Shown here in pieces: positions 19,191 to 27,219 of a DNA stretch of 64,000 bases. The notes below the pieces were generated by a model. The model saw only the letters and a list, made by a program, of their open reading frames with translations, did not search any database and was not told the origin of the DNA. The DNA comes from Stutzerimonas stutzeri (lineage in GTDB: Bacteria > Pseudomonadota > Gammaproteobacteria > Pseudomonadales > Pseudomonadaceae): assembly GCF_024448985.1 (NCBI RefSeq), contig NZ_JAMOII010000006.1, forward strand, positions 1 through 64,000. Direction: 5' to 3'. How positions within the stretch are numbered: position 1 is the stretch's first letter; every line of letters starts with the position of its first letter. Made by a program: the position numbers and the translations under genes.

Positions 19191-20093
19191 ATGGAACCTT
19201 GCATGCAAAGCCGTAACAACCTGCCGGGCGTAGCCAGCTCGGTTGGGGCGTCGGTGCTCTTCGCCACGCTGTACTACTACACCTCGCTGCTTGAACCGCT
19301 GGACGGCCAGCAGATATACGGCTGGCGCATCCTGCTTACCGCGCCCTGCCTGGCGGTGCTGCTGATCGGCTTCGGGCGCTGGGGCGAGGTTCGCCTGATC
19401 CTTGCGCGCCTGCTGGCAGAACCGAGGCTGTGGCTCGCGCTGCCGCTGTCTTCGGCACTGGTTGGGTTACAGCTCTGGCTGTTCATGTGGGCGCCCATCA
19501 ACGGCCACGGGCTGGACGTTTCCCTCGGCTACTTCCTACTGCCGCTGACCCTCGTGCTGACCGGCCGGCTGGTGTTCGGCGAGGCGATCAGCCGCCTGCA
19601 GCGCCTGGCCTGCATACTGGCGGCCGTTGGCGTCGGTAACGAACTGCTGCTTGCCTCGTCTCTTTCCTGGCCGGTGCTGGCGGTCGCGCTCGGCTATCCC
19701 TGCTACTTCATCCTGCGCCGCCGGATCGGCACTGCCAACCTCGGCGGTCTGTGGCTCGATCTGGTCATCAGCCTGCCGGTCGCCGCCACCTTCGCCCTGG
19801 GCGATAGCGCCACCCTGCAACACGTCATTGAAAGCCCACGGCTCCAGCTGCTGATCTTCGGTCTCGGTGCACTCAGCGCCCTGGCACTGGCCCTGATGAT
19901 CATCGCCACGCGCCTGAACCTTGCGCTGTTCGGCCTGCTCAGCTACGTCGAGCCGGTGCTGCTGGTTGTCGTGGCGCTACTGCTCGGCGAAAGCATCGCG
20001 CCGGACCAATGGCTGACCTATGGCGCGATCTGGGGTGCGATTGCAGTGCTGGTAGCCGAGGGAGTGAGGGCGTTGCGGAGGGGGAGGGGATAG
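19191..20093 (+). CDS. rarD: EamA-family transporter, RarD-like
   Basis: Integral membrane permease of 300 aa with about ten predicted helices arranged as two EamA repeats. The N-terminal region (LLEPLDGQQIYGWRILLTAP) follows the RarD pattern. RarD proteins are annotated as chloramphenicol-sensitivity proteins, but their substrate is not settled. Two starts are possible, 19191 or 19203 (MQSRNN), and neither has a strong ribosome binding site. It appears to be a single-gene unit. Confidence 0.78.
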   Translation: MEPCMQSRNNLPGVASSVGASVLFATLYYYTSLLEPLDGQQIYGWRILLTAPCLAVLLIGFGRWGEVRLILARLLAEPRLWLALPLSSALVGLQLWLFMWAPINGHGLDVSLGYFLLPLTLVLTGRLVFGEAISRLQRLACILAAVGVGNELLLASSLSWPVLAVALGYPCYFILRRRIGTANLGGLWLDLVISLPVAATFALGDSATLQHVIESPRLQLLIFGLGALSALALALMIIATRLNLALFGLLSYVEPVLLVVVALLLGESIAPDQWLTYGAIWGAIAVLVAEGVRALRRGRG

Positions 20094-20149
20094 TTGTTTG
20101 GGGGTAGATGCGACCGAGCGGCCGGTCGCGATAAGCAAATATCTTCCTC

Positions 20150-20623
20150 TCAGACAAAGCCGATCCAGCGGCCAGCTATGAGGATCGAAAGCCAAAGAAT
20201 GGCGGATGCGGCGGCCAGGACGCGAACTCGGACAGTTGGTTGGCCGCCGCACAGGGCCGTATCAAAGCGCTCGCCGCGATGCTGGAGTGCGATGTTGCAG
20301 ATCGCCAGCACTAGCAGCGCGGCCTTGCAGAGAAAGGCTGGGTTCTCTGCGTATTCCGCTGGCTTCACTGAGAACAACCAAAGCCCCGTCATCACCGCCA
20401 ACGCAGCCCCCGTTGCTGCAGCGCGTACCAAAAAGCGTCCAAGGACAGCCAGATCCCGTCTGTGCCTTGAACGCAAAAGGAGCAGATCGAGCGGCAGGAT
20501 CGCGCCCAGCAGCAGCCCTATGCCAAGGATGTGAGCCGCATTTACGACCAGATAGGCGATCCAGTATTCCTGCAGGAAGACGGCACCGGGCCAGCCGGCA
20601 ATTGATTGCAGAAAGCCTGTCAT
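20150..20623 (-). CDS. four-helix membrane protein, CopD-like (DUF2214/DUF6644 type)
   Basis: A 157-aa inner-membrane protein with four hydrophobic segments (about 20-48, 63-85, 95-112 and 133-155). The first helix contains NAAHILGIGLLLGA, a His-centred pattern resembling CopD/DUF2214 membrane proteins; the precise family name is from memory and uncertain. It begins 11 bp after the stop of the secreted DUF6152-like gene, so the two form a transcription unit. By analogy with CopC/CopD a metal- or redox-related role is possible, but this is inference. Confidence 0.65.
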   Translation of the reverse strand: MTGFLQSIAGWPGAVFLQEYWIAYLVVNAAHILGIGLLLGAILPLDLLLLRSRHRRDLAVLGRFLVRAAATGAALAVMTGLWLFSVKPAEYAENPAFLCKAALLVLAICNIALQHRGERFDTALCGGQPTVRVRVLAAASAILWLSILIAGRWIGFV

Positions 20624-20633
20624 CGCCGTGTCG

Positions 20634-21071
20634 TCATTCCTCGATGCGTTCCGGATACATGTCGTATTGCTTGCCGCCGACCGTAATGCGCACGGCTTTC
20701 ATGTGCGCCTTGTTCGGCTCTTTGGTGCGGTTGCCGAGTACGGTGATCTCATCCCCCACCTTGGCGGAATCGCTGGTGAAGCCGGAACGTTGCGTCTGGT
20801 TGGGATTCCCCAGGTCGACTTGCCATACACGGCCGTCTTGAGCCTCGACGCGCAAGGCGGGGTGAGGTGGCGCCATCGAAATCTTGGTAATCGTACCTGT
20901 CAACTCTGACTGCTCTTCTTCCGCCCAGCCCCACCCATGGTGAGCGAAGGCCTGTGTTGTAAACAGCACCATTGCCGTGACACAAAGCATCAAGACCATA
21001 CGCTGCGCGACATCGCGCGCCGTGACAGTGGTTAATCGGGTGATGGTGCGGCTTTCGCTTGATACCAACAT
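20634..21071 (-). CDS. secreted DUF6152-like protein with predicted N-terminal His-His
   Basis: Exported small protein of 145 aa. The signal sequence has a long N-region, a hydrophobic core (MVLMLCVTAMVLF) and a likely cleavage site after QAFA, so the mature protein would start HHGWGWAEEE. The remaining roughly 100 residues look like a compact beta barrel (ELTGTITKISM, VWQVDLGNP, VGDEITVLGNR). AAAGGAG lies 7 nt before the ATG at 21071 but only 1 nt before the ATG at 21077, so I chose 21071. It heads a two-gene unit with the membrane protein downstream and lies just outside the left repeat of the arsenic island. Confidence 0.7.
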   Translation of the reverse strand: MLVSSESRTITRLTTVTARDVAQRMVLMLCVTAMVLFTTQAFAHHGWGWAEEEQSELTGTITKISMAPPHPALRVEAQDGRVWQVDLGNPNQTQRSGFTSDSAKVGDEITVLGNRTKEPNKAHMKAVRITVGGKQYDMYPERIEE

Positions 21072-21205
21072 AACCATGCTCCTTTGCGCGAATAGATAAC
21101 TGAGAGTCGACACATTGGGCCCAGTTCCCGTTTTTACCGTAGAGGAACTGCCAGCCCTGCGTTCCTGAAGTGATGTGTAGGCAGCCTTCTTCGGCGACAG
21201 TTTTC
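21072..21205. other. promoter region of the DUF6152-like gene, outer flank of the arsenic island
   Basis: No gene. It carries the leftward promoter for the gene ending at 20634 and abuts the left 167-bp repeat. No target-site duplication could be matched with the far side of the island. Confidence 0.4.
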
Positions 21206-21372
21206 GGCCCAGAGTGTGTAAAAACGCTTCGTCAAAATTGAAGTGCGCGCGTCTACGTGAAATCTGAAATTTTTCGGCACCTCAGCAGATGTGGATTTCG
21301 CCCAGATGCGCGATTTCCAGTCCGGTTTTGAGTACCTGTCGCGCTCGAAAACGTTTTTACACAGCCTCGGCC
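21206..21372 (+). repeat. 167-bp MITE-like repeat, left copy
   Basis: The ends GGCCCAGAGTGTGTAAAAAC and GTTTTTACACAGCCTCGGCC are inverted repeats matching at 18 of 21 positions. The copy is identical, as far as I can read, to 30768-30934. It is too short for a transposase. The size and ends fit a MITE or an internally deleted insertion sequence. Confidence 0.85.
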
Positions 21373-21484
21373 AATAGCAGCCATTCACGTTTGGCTGCTT
21401 ACGCAACCCTTTGCAGGTATTACTGGCTGCCCTCTGGACTCACCACTAGCTACGGTTTCTTGTCATCTTTCGGGCGTGAGTGGC

Positions 21485-22570
21485 TCAGTTTTGCGCTACG
21501 GGTGCGCGAGCCTCTCCCGAGGCGCGAAGGCGGTGAAGCAAATCCGGCATTATGTATCCGGCATCTGGCCCTACGCCTCTGAGGGTTGCAGAAGCAAAGT
21601 TGCGTTGCTTAGGCAGGCCCACAAAGTACAAGCCGGGGACATGCACGGCTCGCCCGTCACGTTGCGTCACATGGCCTCGTTCGTCGATCACGGGCAGGCC
21701 TTCGAGGAATGGCAGGTTCGGACGAAAACCGGTGGCGAACACAATGCTATTGACGGCTTCATGCTGCCCATCGGCCCAAACAACACCTTTTGAAGTTACC
21801 TGAGTGAACATTGCGGCTTGTTTGAATAATCCGGCTTTCAGCGCCTTTCTGTAGGTGCCGTCGTCCAGTACAGGTGTGCTTTGGTCGTTCAGCCAGCGGG
21901 TTTTCTCCAGGCCTGTCCATTTCAGCCAGGTATGGAAATCTGCCCCCAATATCCGTTGTGGCACGAACCGAATCGCTTCTCGTGTGGCCAACGTAACGGT
22001 GGCCACTTTGGCTAAGTCGTAAGCGATCTGTACAGCGGAGTTCGCCGCGCCAATTACGACGATGCTTTGCCCACTGAAAGCCTCTGCATTCCGATAGTCG
22101 GCACTGTGAAGTCGAGTGCCGCTGAAGCTTTCGAGCCCAAGAATGCTTGGTATGTAGGGGCGACTAAAGGCTCCCGATGCCACTACCACCGCCCTCGCCC
22201 AAAAGCGTTGCCCGTCGGCGGCAGTTATTTGGAATCCTTCATCTTCCTGATCTACCCGTGTGACCTGAACGCCGTGGAGGATAGGTAGTTGGAAGAGGTA
22301 GGCGTACTGCTCTAGGTAACGCACCACTTCATCACGAGCGGGGTAGTGGTTTGGTGCTCCGGGGAACGGCATCCCCGGTAGAGCTGAGTAGGCTGCCGGC
22401 GAGAACAGTTCGAGGCTGTCGTAGTAGTTACGCCAGTTCCCACCAGGTTGCGATTGCTCATCGAGAATAATGAAGTTGAGCCCCTGCTGTTTCAGGTGCC
22501 AGCCGCTGGCCAACCCTGCTTGGCCAGCACCGATGACAACGACATCGAAAGGTTGGTCTTTTGTGTTCAT
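21485..22570 (-). CDS. arsO: ArsO-like flavin-dependent monooxygenase (left copy)
   Basis: FAD/NAD(P)H-dependent monooxygenase-like protein of 361 aa. The FAD-binding motif VIGAGQAGLASGWHL is at about 12-26, a second dinucleotide motif (VVIGAANSAVQIAY) is near 165-180, and the conserved ATGFRPN is near 290. Proteins of this kind are found in ars clusters and called ArsO; the reaction is not firmly established. It lies 36 bp downstream of arsR1 on the same strand, so the pair is an operon. I use the ATG at 22570; an ATG at 22588 is also in frame. A sequence resembling the arsR1 operator overlaps this start. Confidence 0.75.
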   Translation of the reverse strand: MNTKDQPFDVVVIGAGQAGLASGWHLKQQGLNFIILDEQSQPGGNWRNYYDSLELFSPAAYSALPGMPFPGAPNHYPARDEVVRYLEQYAYLFQLPILHGVQVTRVDQEDEGFQITAADGQRFWARAVVVASGAFSRPYIPSILGLESFSGTRLHSADYRNAEAFSGQSIVVIGAANSAVQIAYDLAKVATVTLATREAIRFVPQRILGADFHTWLKWTGLEKTRWLNDQSTPVLDDGTYRKALKAGLFKQAAMFTQVTSKGVVWADGQHEAVNSIVFATGFRPNLPFLEGLPVIDERGHVTQRDGRAVHVPGLYFVGLPKQRNFASATLRGVGPDAGYIMPDLLHRLRASGEARAPVAQN

Positions 22571-22606
22571 ATATGCGCACTCATGCACGTTATTGGATAA
22601 ATGAAA

Positions 22607-22954
22607 TCAGTCCTGGCTGCCTGGGCAGCAGAACGGGGCGATGCTTTTTGTGTGGAGGAGGATATTTTCCAGACGCTGGATAATGGCTAGGCCATCCACT
22701 TCGTAGAACATCTGCCGTCCAACCTTCGAGGCACGAACGATCCCGGCTTCAAGCAGTACCTGAAGATGACGTGAGACTACCGAGCGCTCCTGAGGCAGCT
22801 CAGCCGCAATCTCGGTGACATCTGCTCGGCCTAATTGCATAACGCGTTTCAACACGGCGACTCGTGGTGGCTCGCACAGGGCTTTGAAGAATGCACCATC
22901 AAGTGATTCGATGGCGGCCTCGATGGCTTGGGTTCGGGTCGGTGATGTAGTCAT
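22607..22954 (-). CDS. arsR: ArsR-family repressor with C-terminal Cys-Cys pair
   Basis: Winged-helix repressor of 115 aa; the recognition helix region is ERSVVSRHLQVLLEAGIV (about 56-73). The CVC motif of E. coli-type ArsR is absent. The only cysteines are Cys27 and the vicinal pair Cys109-Cys110 near the C-terminus (APFCCPGSQD), recalling ArsR proteins that bind As(III) at C-terminal cysteines. It leads a two-gene unit with arsO and has a palindrome just upstream, so autoregulation is likely. The inducer could be arsenite or an organoarsenical; sequence alone does not decide. Confidence 0.82.
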   Translation of the reverse strand: MTTSPTRTQAIEAAIESLDGAFFKALCEPPRVAVLKRVMQLGRADVTEIAAELPQERSVVSRHLQVLLEAGIVRASKVGRQMFYEVDGLAIIQRLENILLHTKSIAPFCCPGSQD

Positions 22955-22963
22955 GCGGCGACT

Positions 22964-22987
22964 ATATGTGCATCTGTGTGCACGTGT
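22964..22987. promoter_or_regulatory. candidate operator of arsR1
   Basis: GTGCATCTGTGTGCAC (22968-22983) is an inverted repeat (GTGCA / TGCAC) 14 bp upstream of the arsR1 ATG. A related sequence, ATATGCGCACTCATGCACGT, lies at 22570-22589 over the arsO start. Both are good ArsR-site candidates, by motif only. Confidence 0.5.
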
Positions 22988-23049
22988 AAAGCGCTGATAG
23001 GACGCTAGGCACCACCCCCTCCAGAGTAGAGAGCAGTGCCTTGTGCGGA

Positions 23050-23320
23050 TTACTTCTTAATTGCTTGCAGGTAGTCCTTCAGAGTCGACTCGTCGGCAGA
23101 CTTGACGGTCATGCCTTCAGGGCCAGTGCCGATGTCGGTGAACTGCTTAGCAGGCTCGCCTGTTTTTTTGAACTCTTCCAGCTCCTTGGAGCCTTCGCGG
23201 AATACCCACAGGCGACCATCTTCAACCTCGGTGACAAAGCCAGGTTTATCGTACTGGCTGGCCAAGGCGGCGGTGGCGAACAGGCTGGTCAACAGCATTG
23301 CAGTCAAAGTTAGTTTTCAT
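23050..23320 (-). pseudogene. small exported protein with a frameshift in its signal peptide
   Basis: The body encodes a small protein of about 65 mature residues (SQYDKPGFVTEVEDGRLW and onward to YLQAIKK). The ATG at 23320, which has a well-placed AGGA site, reads MKTNFDC and stops after about two dozen codons. Removing one A from the AAAA at 23314-23317 gives MKLTLTAMLLTSLFATAALA, an ideal Sec signal peptide in frame with the body. So there is a +1 insertion in a homopolymer. In-frame initiation at the TTG at 23307 would give a shortened signal (85 aa). Sequencing error, slippage or real inactivation are all possible. Function is unknown; it sits within the ars island. Confidence 0.72.
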
Positions 23321-23533
23321 CGCAAGGTTCCTGCTTGGGTTAGAGATGCGATAAAGCCTAAAGCTCTCCTGATGACGGAAAGATTACAAAATATGGATAT
23401 GCGATTAATCAGATGTTTCAGAGTGTTTCTCGCTCTAAGCGTCGACCTTCTTGCTGCCTTAAGGCAGAGGAGCTAGGCCCTTCAGGCATGTTTGCATGCG
23501 CTTCACGCAATGGGTTGCTATTTTCGCTTTACT

Positions 23534-23557
23534 GAATATTCGATAAAACGTATATTC
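23534..23557. promoter_or_regulatory. candidate ArsR operator for the main ars operon
   Basis: GAATAT, 12 bp, then ATATTC form a perfect inverted repeat 31 bp before the arsC1 start, in the most AT-rich part of the island. Position and form fit an ArsR/SmtB-type operator overlapping the promoter. Confidence 0.6.
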
Positions 23558-23587
23558 ACCAGACCATATTCGGTTCGAGATTTGGCA

Positions 23588-24001
23588 ATGGTTTACAAGA
23601 CCCGCGTACTGTTCGTTTGTGTGGCTAACGCTGCTCGTTCGCAGCTGGCTGAAGCGCTGCTGCGACACACTGATTCCGAACGTTTCGAGGCATACAGCGC
23701 CGGCACCGTGCCCGGCGAAGTCGATCCACGCACCCTGGATGCACTTGAGCATCTGGGTGTGAACACCGAGGGGCTGCATAGCAAGTCCATCGATGAGTTT
23801 GCCGGCGAGCGTTTCGAATACGTCATCACACTGTGCGATAAATCGTCGCTGGAGTGTCATGCTCTGCCCGGTGCTGGAGAGTTACTGGCGTGGAACTTCG
23901 AAGACCCAGTAACAAGCACCAAGCCTGACGCATTCCGCCACACCCTTCACGAGATACACGAGCGCATCAAGATGTTCGTGCTGGTGAAAACTAAACGTTG
24001 A
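23588..24001 (+). CDS. arsC: arsenate reductase, LMW-phosphatase type (ArsC1)
   Basis: Thioredoxin-coupled arsenate reductase with the low-molecular-weight phosphatase fold, 137 aa. The CX5R loop is Cys11-VANAA-Arg17, and the redox pair Cys83 and Cys90 (LCDKSSLEC) matches the three-cysteine relay of the Gram-positive-type enzyme. I chose the ATG at 23588 (MVYKTRVLFVC); an upstream in-frame start at 23492 would run through the operator palindrome. It is the first gene of the main operon and is followed 7 bp later by arsR2. Confidence 0.87.
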   Translation: MVYKTRVLFVCVANAARSQLAEALLRHTDSERFEAYSAGTVPGEVDPRTLDALEHLGVNTEGLHSKSIDEFAGERFEYVITLCDKSSLECHALPGAGELLAWNFEDPVTSTKPDAFRHTLHEIHERIKMFVLVKTKR

Positions 24002-24008
24002 GACCTTT

Positions 24009-24365
24009 ATGGCTGACCATCTGACCCCGACCACCGTATTCAAATGCTTGGCTGACGAGACCCGCGTTCGCCTGATGCTGCTCATCACCCGTGAGGATGA
24101 GTTGTGTGTCTGTGAGCTGACCTGCGCGCTCGATGAAAGTCAGCCGAAGGTATCCCGCCACCTGGCGCAGCTGCGCAACTGCGGACTGCTGGAAGATCGC
24201 CGGCAGGGACAGTGGGTCTATTACCGCCTGCACCCGAGCCTGCCGGACTGGGTGATTGCCATCCTGAAAACCACTCTAGATGCCAATCAGCACTGGCTCA
24301 GCCCAGATGCCAAACGCCTCGATGTAATGGGTGACCGCCCGCAGCGCCTTGCCGCCTGCTGCTGA
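24009..24365 (+). CDS. arsR: ArsR arsenite-responsive repressor (canonical)
   Basis: Winged-helix repressor of 118 aa. The As(III)-binding site in helix 3 is ELCVCELTC: Cys33, Cys35 and Cys39, with the CVC motif of classical ArsR. The recognition helix is SQPKVSRHLAQLRNCGLL (about 44-61). It lies inside the operon it presumably controls, between the two arsC genes, with 7-bp and 29-bp gaps. It most likely binds the palindrome at 23534-23557 and releases it on arsenite binding. Confidence 0.92.
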   Translation: MADHLTPTTVFKCLADETRVRLMLLITREDELCVCELTCALDESQPKVSRHLAQLRNCGLLEDRRQGQWVYYRLHPSLPDWVIAILKTTLDANQHWLSPDAKRLDVMGDRPQRLAACC

Positions 24366-24394
24366 GTTGCGCCCGGCCTTTACGAGATAGCCTC

Positions 24395-24865
24395 ATGAAA
24401 ATTTTATTCCTCTGCACCGCCAACAGCTGCCGCAGCATTCTTTGCGAAGCTGTGTTCAATCACTTGGCACCGGCGGGCATGAAAGCCTACAGCGCCGGCA
24501 GTCAGCCGAAAGGTGTCGTGCATCCGTTGAGCCTGAAAACGCTGGAAAACGCCAGCATCTCGACCGCAGGGCTCTCCAGCAAATCCAGCGATGTTCATGA
24601 GGGTCTAGCCCCTGACTACGTGATCACAGTCTGCGACAAGGCTGCCGGCGAAGCCTGCCCGGTGTTTTTCGGGCCCGCGACCAAGGCTCACTGGGGGCTG
24701 GCTGATCCGTCGGAATACCAGGGCAGTGCAGACGAGATCGAAGCCGCTTTTGATGCCACCTTGGAGCAGATCAGAACCCGCATCGAAGCCTTCCTGGCTT
24801 TACCGCTCAAGCAGATGGATGCCGAGCAACTCAAGGCCGAGTTGGCCTTGATCGGCACACTCTGA
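24395..24865 (+). CDS. arsC: arsenate reductase, LMW-phosphatase type (ArsC2)
   Basis: Second thioredoxin-type arsenate reductase, 156 aa. It has the phosphatase loop Cys7-TANSC-Arg13 and the distal pair Cys80 and Cys88 in [10 protein letters not shown], followed by the conserved HWGLADPS. It reduces As(V) to As(III) for export by Acr3. The two ArsC proteins are only distantly alike, so they probably arose separately and not by recent duplication. It is followed after 16 bp by acr3. Confidence 0.93.
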   Translation: MKILFLCTANSCRSILCEAVFNHLAPAGMKAYSAGSQPKGVVHPLSLKTLENASISTAGLSSKSSDVHEGLAPDYVITVCDKAAGEACPVFFGPATKAHWGLADPSEYQGSADEIEAAFDATLEQIRTRIEAFLALPLKQMDAEQLKAELALIGTL

Positions 24866-24881
24866 CATGGGAGGCATGACG

Positions 24882-25943
24882 ATGAGCAAAAGCCGTCTTT
24901 CATTTCTGGATCGCTACCTGACGGTCTGGATCTTTCTCGCCATGGCGATTGGTGTCAGCCTGGGCAGCCTATTCGAAGGCCTGCCGGTCTGGCTCAACAG
25001 TCTGTCGGTAGGTTCGACCAATATCCCGATTGCCATTGGCCTGATCGTGATGATGTACCCGCCACTGGCCAAGGTCAGGTATGAAGAGCTGCCCGAGGTA
25101 TTCAAGGACAAACGCATTCTCGCGCTGTCGCTGATCCAGAACTGGGTGATCGGCCCGGTACTGATGTTTGCGCTGGCAGTGATTTTCCTGCGTGATCAAC
25201 CTGAATACATGACCGGCCTGATTCTTATCGGCCTGGCACGCTGCATTGCTATGGTGCTGGTGTGGAACCAAATCGCAGGCGGCAACAACCAGTACGTCGC
25301 AGGCCTGGTCGCGTTCAACAGCATCTTCCAGATCCTGTTCTTCAGCGTGTATGCCTGGATCTTCCTTGGCCTGCTGCCGCCCTTGTTCGGCATACAGGGC
25401 AGCGTGATTGATGTGAGCTTTGTCAGCATCGCCGAGTCTGTGCTGATTTACCTCGGCATTCCGTTTCTGGCTGGTTTCCTGACGCGAAAGATCCTGATCA
25501 GCCGCAAAGGCGAAGAGTGGTTCAACCAGCGTTTTATCCCACGCATCAGCCCGCTGACACTGGTGGCGCTGCTGCTGACCATCGTAGCGATGTTCAGCCT
25601 CAAGGGCGAAATGGTGCTGCAACTGCCGCTGGATGTGTTGCGTATCGCCATCCCGCTGACTATCTACTTCGTGGTGATGTTCTTTATTAGCTTCTGGATG
25701 GGCAAGCTGTTGAAGGCAGATTATCCACGTACTACCGCACTGGCCTTTACCGCTGCCAGCAACAACTTTGAACTCGCAATTGCTGTGGCCATTGCCACTT
25801 TCGGTCTGGCTTCGCCTGTGGCCTTTGCCACGGTGATTGGCCCGCTGGTTGAAGTGCCGGTGCTGATCGCCTTGGTCGGTGTAGCCCTTTGGCTCAAACG
25901 CCGCTGGTTTGACCAGCCTCGCGCAGCACTCGCTCAGGAGTAG
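24882..25943 (+). CDS. acr3: arsenite efflux permease Acr3
   Basis: Inner-membrane As(III)/H+ antiporter of the ACR3 (bile/arsenite/riboflavin transporter) superfamily, 353 aa with ten predicted helices. The family signature with the essential cysteine is visible as [18 protein letters not shown] (Cys about 121), and the conserved [17 protein letters not shown] lies near 290. The ATG at 24882 follows GGGAGG; an earlier in-frame ATG at 24867 would overlap the arsC2 end more tightly and lacks a site. It is often labelled arsB in Pseudomonas but is not related to E. coli ArsB. Confidence 0.95.
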   Translation: MSKSRLSFLDRYLTVWIFLAMAIGVSLGSLFEGLPVWLNSLSVGSTNIPIAIGLIVMMYPPLAKVRYEELPEVFKDKRILALSLIQNWVIGPVLMFALAVIFLRDQPEYMTGLILIGLARCIAMVLVWNQIAGGNNQYVAGLVAFNSIFQILFFSVYAWIFLGLLPPLFGIQGSVIDVSFVSIAESVLIYLGIPFLAGFLTRKILISRKGEEWFNQRFIPRISPLTLVALLLTIVAMFSLKGEMVLQLPLDVLRIAIPLTIYFVVMFFISFWMGKLLKADYPRTTALAFTAASNNFELAIAVAIATFGLASPVAFATVIGPLVEVPVLIALVGVALWLKRRWFDQPRAALAQE

Positions 25944-25947
25944 ACGT

Positions 25948-26664
25948 ATGTCTGAAGAACACATCCCCAATCTCGATGCCGAACTGGTCGATCTGCCCAC
26001 CCTCGACAAGCTCGGCAGCCCGCTTACCGTTACGCACAAGCCACGCATTCTGCTGCTCTACGGATCGACCCGCGCACGCTCGTTCAGCCGCTTGCTAACC
26101 GAGGAAGCCGCTCGCCTGCTGGAGCACTTCGGGGCCGAAACGCGGATCTTCAATCCATCTGGACTGCCTTTGCCGGACGATGCTCCGGACAACCATCCCA
26201 AGGTGCAGGAACTGCGTGAGTTGATGCAGTGGTCGGAAGGCCAGGTCTGGTGCTCGCCGGAGCGTCACGGCTCAATGACAGGAGTGTTCAAGGCGCAGAT
26301 CGACTGGGTTCCGCTGGCGATTGGCGCGGTACGCCCGACCCAGGGTAAGACCTTGGCGTTGATGCAGGTCTGTGGCGGCTCGCAGTCCTTCAACGTAGTC
26401 AACCAACTGCGTGTGCTTGGCCGCTGGATGCGCATGTTCACCATCCCCAACCAGTCCTCCGTACCGAAGGCCTACCTGGAGTTCGATGAGGCAGGCCGGA
26501 TGAAACCATCGGCTTTTTATGATCGCGTGGTGGACGTGATGGAGGAACTGGTGAAGTTCACCCTGCTGCTGCGTGAGCGCTCCGACTACCTGGTTGACCG
26601 CTATTCCGAGCGCAAGGAATCGGCGGAAGAACTCTCCAAACGCGTTAATCAACGTTCCATCTGA
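25948..26664 (+). CDS. arsH: ArsH organoarsenical oxidase (NADPH:FMN oxidoreductase)
   Basis: Flavodoxin-like NADPH-dependent FMN protein of 238 aa that oxidises trivalent methyl- and aryl-arsenicals to the less toxic pentavalent forms. The FMN phosphate loop [12 protein letters not shown] is at about 37-48, and the conserved [18 protein letters not shown] near 105-122 is diagnostic for ArsH. The ATG lies 5 bp after the acr3 stop with CAGGAG upstream, so the two are tightly coupled in expression. Confidence 0.95.
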   Translation: MSEEHIPNLDAELVDLPTLDKLGSPLTVTHKPRILLLYGSTRARSFSRLLTEEAARLLEHFGAETRIFNPSGLPLPDDAPDNHPKVQELRELMQWSEGQVWCSPERHGSMTGVFKAQIDWVPLAIGAVRPTQGKTLALMQVCGGSQSFNVVNQLRVLGRWMRMFTIPNQSSVPKAYLEFDEAGRMKPSAFYDRVVDVMEELVKFTLLLRERSDYLVDRYSERKESAEELSKRVNQRSI

Positions 26665-26677
26665 AGGATTTTTGATC

Positions 26678-27184
26678 GTGCAACAACATCCGTATTCCGT
26701 GCTGACCTCCGAGCAGGTCAAGGGCCAACTGATCTTCACGCCGTGCCCTGGCACTAAAGACACCTCAGTCGCGGAGGCGCTGGACACTCTCAAGGAGGCC
26801 GGTACTTCAGCCTTGCTGACCTTGATGCCCACTCAAGAACTGACCCAGAACGAAGTCGAGAATCTGTCAGGGCAGTGCCAGCAGCGCGGCATCGAGTGGT
26901 TCCACCTCCCAGTGGAAGACGACCAGGCACCCGGCGAGCCTTTCCAGGCGGCCTGGGACGCCAATCGCGAGCAGATCAAGCAACTACTCACAGAAGGCAA
27001 GAACATCGCCATTCACTGCAAAGGCGGTTCGGGTCGTACCGGTCTGATTGCCGCGCAGCTGCTGATCGAATGCGGCGCCCCATTCCGCGATGCGGTCAGT
27101 GAAGTTCAGGCGCTGCGCCCCCGTGCGATTCAGCACCCGGCGCATATCAACTACATCAGCCAGTTCGACAGCGCCAAGTCTTAA
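26678..27184 (+). CDS. dual-specificity-type cysteine phosphatase of the ars operon
   Basis: A 168-aa protein with the HCX5R signature: His-Cys-KGGSG-Arg-Thr in AIHCKGGSGRTGLIAAQ (about 109-125), and an upstream Asp in PVEDDQAPG that could be the general acid. It resembles the CDKN3/dual-specificity phosphatase group. I chose the GTG at 26678, 9 nt after GAAGGA; a TTG at 26672 is too close to that site. It sits between arsH and gap with 13- and 35-bp gaps, so it is cotranscribed. Its substrate is unknown; tyrosine, a phosphosugar or an arsenate ester are all guesses. Confidence 0.8.
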   Translation: MQQHPYSVLTSEQVKGQLIFTPCPGTKDTSVAEALDTLKEAGTSALLTLMPTQELTQNEVENLSGQCQQRGIEWFHLPVEDDQAPGEPFQAAWDANREQIKQLLTEGKNIAIHCKGGSGRTGLIAAQLLIECGAPFRDAVSEVQALRPRAIQHPAHINYISQFDSAKS

Positions 27185-27219
27185 TTGCCCGCAGCTAGCC
27201 GCCCCGAGAGAACAAAAAC

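Noticed and set aside
21289-21582. A short plus-strand frame starting inside the 167-bp repeat (and its twin at 30851)
   Set aside because: The first residues are repeat-derived and identical at both copies, and the continuations are unrelated to each other. It is better explained by the repeat than by a gene.
24867-24881. Earlier start (MGGMTM) for acr3
   Set aside because: The GGGAGG ribosome binding site lies within this segment and serves the ATG at 24882.
24969-26048. A 359-codon minus-strand frame opposite acr3
   Set aside because: It mirrors the acr3 codons and has His/Gln-rich low-complexity composition typical of antisense to a membrane protein gene.
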